Below are positions 61,519-64,000 of a DNA stretch of 64,000 bases, piece by piece. The translations under genes and the position numbers were made by a program. Source of the DNA: Dyella_B acidisoli (GTDB lineage: Bacteria; Pseudomonadota; Gammaproteobacteria; Xanthomonadales; Rhodanobacteraceae); assembly GCF_049532895.1 (NCBI RefSeq), contig NZ_CP064031.1:1798001-1862000 (forward strand), in the 5' to 3' direction. A model generated the notes under the pieces. That model was not told where the DNA came from, ran no database searches, and worked only from the letters and a program-made list of their open reading frames with translations. How positions within the stretch are numbered: position 1 is the first letter of the stretch; each line of letters begins with the position of its first letter.

Positions 61519-63168
61519 GTGAACCCCAATATCGACGCCCGCGCGGGACAACCCGCTCAGGAAACCATGCTGGTAGACGTGCAAAAACTGCTGGACGCCT
61601 ATACCGCGCTTCGCCCAGACCCTGCCGAACCCACCCAGCGCGTAAGCTTCGGCACCTCCGGCCATCGTGGTTCCTCGTTCGATCGCAGTTTCAACGAATG
61701 GCACGTGCTGGCCATCACCCAGGCCATTTGCGATTACCGCCGCCAGAAGGGCATCAACGGCCCGCTGTATATCGGCATCGATACGCACGCGCTGTCCCAG
61801 CCCGCCTTCGAAAGCGCGTTGGAAGTGCTGGTAGCCAACGACGTACCGGTAGCAATTTCCGCCGGTGGCGAATACACGCCCACACCTGCCGTATCGCACG
61901 CGATCCTGGTGCATAACCGCGGACGGACAGACGGATTGGCCGACGGCATCGTGGTGACGCCTTCGCATAACCCGCCCAGCGATGGTGGTTTCAAATACAA
62001 CCCGCCCAATGGCGGCCCGGCGGAAACCGACGTCACCGGCTGGATTCAGCAGCGCGCTAATGCTTTGCTCGAAAGCAAACTCGATGGCGTGAAGCGCATA
62101 AGTTATCCCTCGGCGCGGCGTTCCAGCCTGGTGCAGGAACATGATTTTCTCGGCCATTACGTCGATGACCTGAAGAACATCATCGACTTCGACGTGATCC
62201 GCAGTGCTGGCGTGCGCATGGCCGTCGATCCGCTTGGCGGCGCTGGCGTGCATTACTGGCAACCGATCGCGCAGGGCTATGGCATCGATCTCACCGTGGT
62301 GAGCGATGTGGTCGATCCCACGTTCCGCTTCATGACGGTGGATTGGGACGGCAAGATCCGCATGGATCCTTCGTCGCAGTACGCCATGCAGCGCCTGATC
62401 GGCCTGAAAGATCGCTACGACGTGGCATTCGCCTGCGATACCGATCACGACCGCCATGGCGTCGTATCGCGCAGCGCTGGTTTGATGCAGGCGAATCACT
62501 ATCTTTCGGTGATGGTGGATTATCTGTTCCGCCATCGCCCGCAATGGGCCGAGCGGGCCAGCGTCGGCAAGACGGTAGTGAGCAGTTCGCTGATCGATCG
62601 CGTGGCGCAGCGCCTGGGCCGCCGGCTGTACGAAGTGCCGGTCGGCTTCAAATGGTTTGCGGATGGCTTGTTCGACGGTTCGCTGGGCTTTGGCTGCGAG
62701 GAAAGCGCAGGGGCTTCCATGCTGCGTCACGATGGCAAGGTGTGGACCACCGATAAAGACGGCATCGTGCCGTCGCTGCTCGCCGCGGAGATGACTGCGA
62801 GCACCGGCAGGGATCCGGGTGAGTTGTATGCCGAACTGACTCATGCGCTGGGCAAGCCGTATTCCAGTCGCGTTGATGCTGCCGCCAATGCGCAGCAGAA
62901 GGCCAGGCTGTCCAAGCTTTCGCCGCAGCAATTGCAGAGCAGGGAGCTGGCCGGTGAGAAGATTGTTGAAGTGCTCGACCGCGCGCCTGGCAACAATGCA
63001 CCGATCGGCGGTATCAAGGTGATGGCCGAAAGCGGTTGGTTCGCCGCGCGCCCGTCGGGCACCGAGGAGATCTACAAGATCTACGGTGAGAGCTTCCGCA
63101 GCGATGAGCATCTGCAAGAGATCCTGCGCGAGGCGCAGGGTATTGTGGATGCGGCGTTGGCGGGGTGA
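61519..63168 (+). CDS. pgm: Phosphoglucomutase (alpha-D-glucose phosphate-specific)
   Basis: 549 residues, against 546 in E. coli Pgm, from GTG 61519. Start region: RVSFGTSGHRGSSFDRSFNE. The active-site phosphoserine loop is TPSHNPPSDGGFKY (Ser about 152), the Mg-binding loop DTDHDRHG (about 307-314), the sugar-binding loop GCEESAGAS, and the phosphate-binding loop ARPSGTEEIYKIY. It interconverts glucose-6-phosphate and glucose-1-phosphate, supplying GalU and hence NdvB. It is separated from the ndvB-HAD pair by an R2 palindrome. A 6-bp hairpin (63180-63196) without a T run follows. Confidence 0.97.
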   Translation: MNPNIDARAGQPAQETMLVDVQKLLDAYTALRPDPAEPTQRVSFGTSGHRGSSFDRSFNEWHVLAITQAICDYRRQKGINGPLYIGIDTHALSQPAFESALEVLVANDVPVAISAGGEYTPTPAVSHAILVHNRGRTDGLADGIVVTPSHNPPSDGGFKYNPPNGGPAETDVTGWIQQRANALLESKLDGVKRISYPSARRSSLVQEHDFLGHYVDDLKNIIDFDVIRSAGVRMAVDPLGGAGVHYWQPIAQGYGIDLTVVSDVVDPTFRFMTVDWDGKIRMDPSSQYAMQRLIGLKDRYDVAFACDTDHDRHGVVSRSAGLMQANHYLSVMVDYLFRHRPQWAERASVGKTVVSSSLIDRVAQRLGRRLYEVPVGFKWFADGLFDGSLGFGCEESAGASMLRHDGKVWTTDKDGIVPSLLAAEMTASTGRDPGELYAELTHALGKPYSSRVDAAANAQQKARLSKLSPQQLQSRELAGEKIVEVLDRAPGNNAPIGGIKVMAESGWFAARPSGTEEIYKIYGESFRSDEHLQEILREAQGIVDAALAG

Positions 63169-63194
63169 TGTGTCGATAGCCCCTCTCCCGGAGG

Positions 63195-63297
63195 GGCCTG
63201 ATTAGCGTCTTGCCTCAGTTGGGTATGTCGTGTGTTGGGGGATTGCCTGCGGCGCTTCCGGTCGCGAAGCGACCGGGTCACTTTTCTTTGCTGGCCC
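63195..63297 (+). repeat. Element A, copy 3, cut by the IS4-family element
   Basis: GGCCTGATTAGCGTCTTGCC ... ATTGCCTGCGGCGCTTCCGG TCGCGAAGCGACC GGGTCACTTTTCTTTGCTGG CCC. It breaks off where the IS4-type end begins, in the same palindromic part that IS30 hit in copy 1. Confidence 0.88.
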
Positions 63298-64000
63298 CAG
63301 TACTGTCCGGTTAATCGGCAAATAAAATCAATTGGTTAGCGTCACCGCTCTCGGTAAGTTGTAAATCTCTGTGCCGCAACGCGCATTCCAGCGGGGTTTG
63401 CTCGAAAAGCGTCACGCTGAAAATCTGTAGAAGTTCGTAGAGCGAGGCAGTCAATTGAAGGCGTTTGCGCACGATGGCAATGAGCACATAAACCGCCACG
63501 GCGATCCACACCTGCGTCTTTACTGCGTTCGGCGAGGTGCCGAAAAACGCCTTGATGCGTAGGTGCTGTTTGATCCATTTGAAGAAGATTTCGATCTGCC
63601 AGCGATGGCGATACAGCGCGCCAAGGGTGGTCGCGCCAAGCGCGAAATGGTTGGTCAGTAGGACGATGGAAACCCCGCTTTGCGGGTCGCGTACACGCAC
63701 GCGACGCAAGAGGCATGGGTACTTCGTGCGGGCGACATCCCGCGTCAACATCACCGCTTGATCGCAACCAATCCACGTGCGATCTGCGACGGGATGCGAA
63801 TAGCGTCGCCTTACGCGCAAGTTTTTCTTGGTACGCATGACGAAGAAGGCGCCTTCGCAATGAAGGCGATAAAGGCGCTCGAAATCGAGATAGGCGCGAT
63901 CCATGACGTAGATGGCGCCCGGCTCAGGGATCAATGCATCGAGCAAGTTGACGTCGTGCAGGCGCGACTCGGAAAAATGAATCATGGTGGGAATAGCGCC
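63298..64000 (-). mobile_element. IS4-family insertion sequence, partial (runs off window)
   Basis: The left end CAGTACTGTCCGGTTAATCG lies 13 bp outside the transposase stop codon and directly interrupts element A copy 3. The other end is beyond the window. Confidence 0.8.
63311..64000 (-). CDS. IS4-family transposase, C-terminal part
   Basis: 230 codons are in the window, open at the right edge (GAIPTMIHFSESRLHDV is the leftmost visible part of the protein). Catalytic Asp in YVMDRAYLDFERLY and the C-terminal signature Y-(2)-R-(3)-E-(6)-K in LYRHRWQIEIFFKWIKQHLR of the IS4 family. The stop TAA (63311-63313) lies within the terminal repeat region. Confidence 0.93.
   Translation of the reverse strand, partial: GAIPTMIHFSESRLHDVNLLDALIPEPGAIYVMDRAYLDFERLYRLHCEGAFFVMRTKKNLRVRRRYSHPVADRTWIGCDQAVMLTRDVARTKYPCLLRRVRVRDPQSGVSIVLLTNHFALGATTLGALYRHRWQIEIFFKWIKQHLRIKAFFGTSPNAVKTQVWIAVAVYVLIAIVRKRLQLTASLYELLQIFSVTLFEQTPLECALRHRDLQLTESGDANQLILFAD

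Overview
The window looks like chromosomal DNA of a GC-rich gammaproteobacterium of the Xanthomonadales/Lysobacterales, most likely Rhodanobacteraceae (Dyella/Luteibacter/Rhodanobacter-like). The grounds are the rpsA-ihfB-lapA-lapB order, a copLAB-type copper operon, an S46 peptidase, and dense families of REP-like intergenic palindromes. The genus is inferred from gene families, not from a search.

Layout. 1-6721: end of rpsA, then ihfB, lapA, lapB, an undecaprenyl-phosphate sugar-1-phosphate transferase, a membrane-bound WbpM/CapD-type nucleotide-sugar dehydratase and galU; from lapA on the genes overlap or abut. 6733-10890: a DUF2182 membrane protein, a 289-bp three-armed palindrome, and a divergent DUF899 / HTH regulator pair followed by a beta-propeller protein. 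10893-12271: an IS110-family element. 12515-22917: a giant alpha-2-macroglobulin with pbpC, an FAD oxidoreductase and a CsaA-like tRNA-binding protein. 23140-28387: a metallo-beta-lactamase-fold hydrolase, then a copper-resistance cluster (frameshifted His/Met-rich protein, copL, copA, copB, cytochrome c). 28504-34462: a glycosyltransferase, a second metallo-beta-lactamase-fold protein, a TSUP permease, an HU-like protein, a methyltransferase remnant, aqpZ and a DedA-rhodanese fusion. 34476-36162: an IS30 element inside a dispersed repeat. 36272-51758: an S46 peptidase and a two-partner secretion pair (3186-aa TpsA exoprotein with about 29 MBG/YDG repeats, and its TpsB transporter) separated by an IS5-family element. 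51983-63168: a giant cyclic beta-glucan synthase (ndvB), a HAD hydrolase and pgm. From 63298 an IS4-family element runs off the window.

How the genes fit together. Pgm makes glucose-1-phosphate and GalU makes UDP-glucose, the substrate of NdvB; the first genes of the window (LapA/LapB, lipid-linked sugar transferase, WbpM-like dehydratase) also serve the envelope. The alpha-2-macroglobulin and PBP1C pair is a known periplasmic defence/repair pairing. CopL, CopA and CopB plus the c-type cytochrome handle periplasmic copper.

The most unusual content is intergenic. Several repeat families are interwoven with genes and insertion sequences: R1 palindromes that supply the TAG stop codons of three genes, a three-armed palindrome whose arm recurs at the break point of a truncated methyltransferase gene, and a roughly 120-bp element present three times, two copies of which are interrupted by different IS families.
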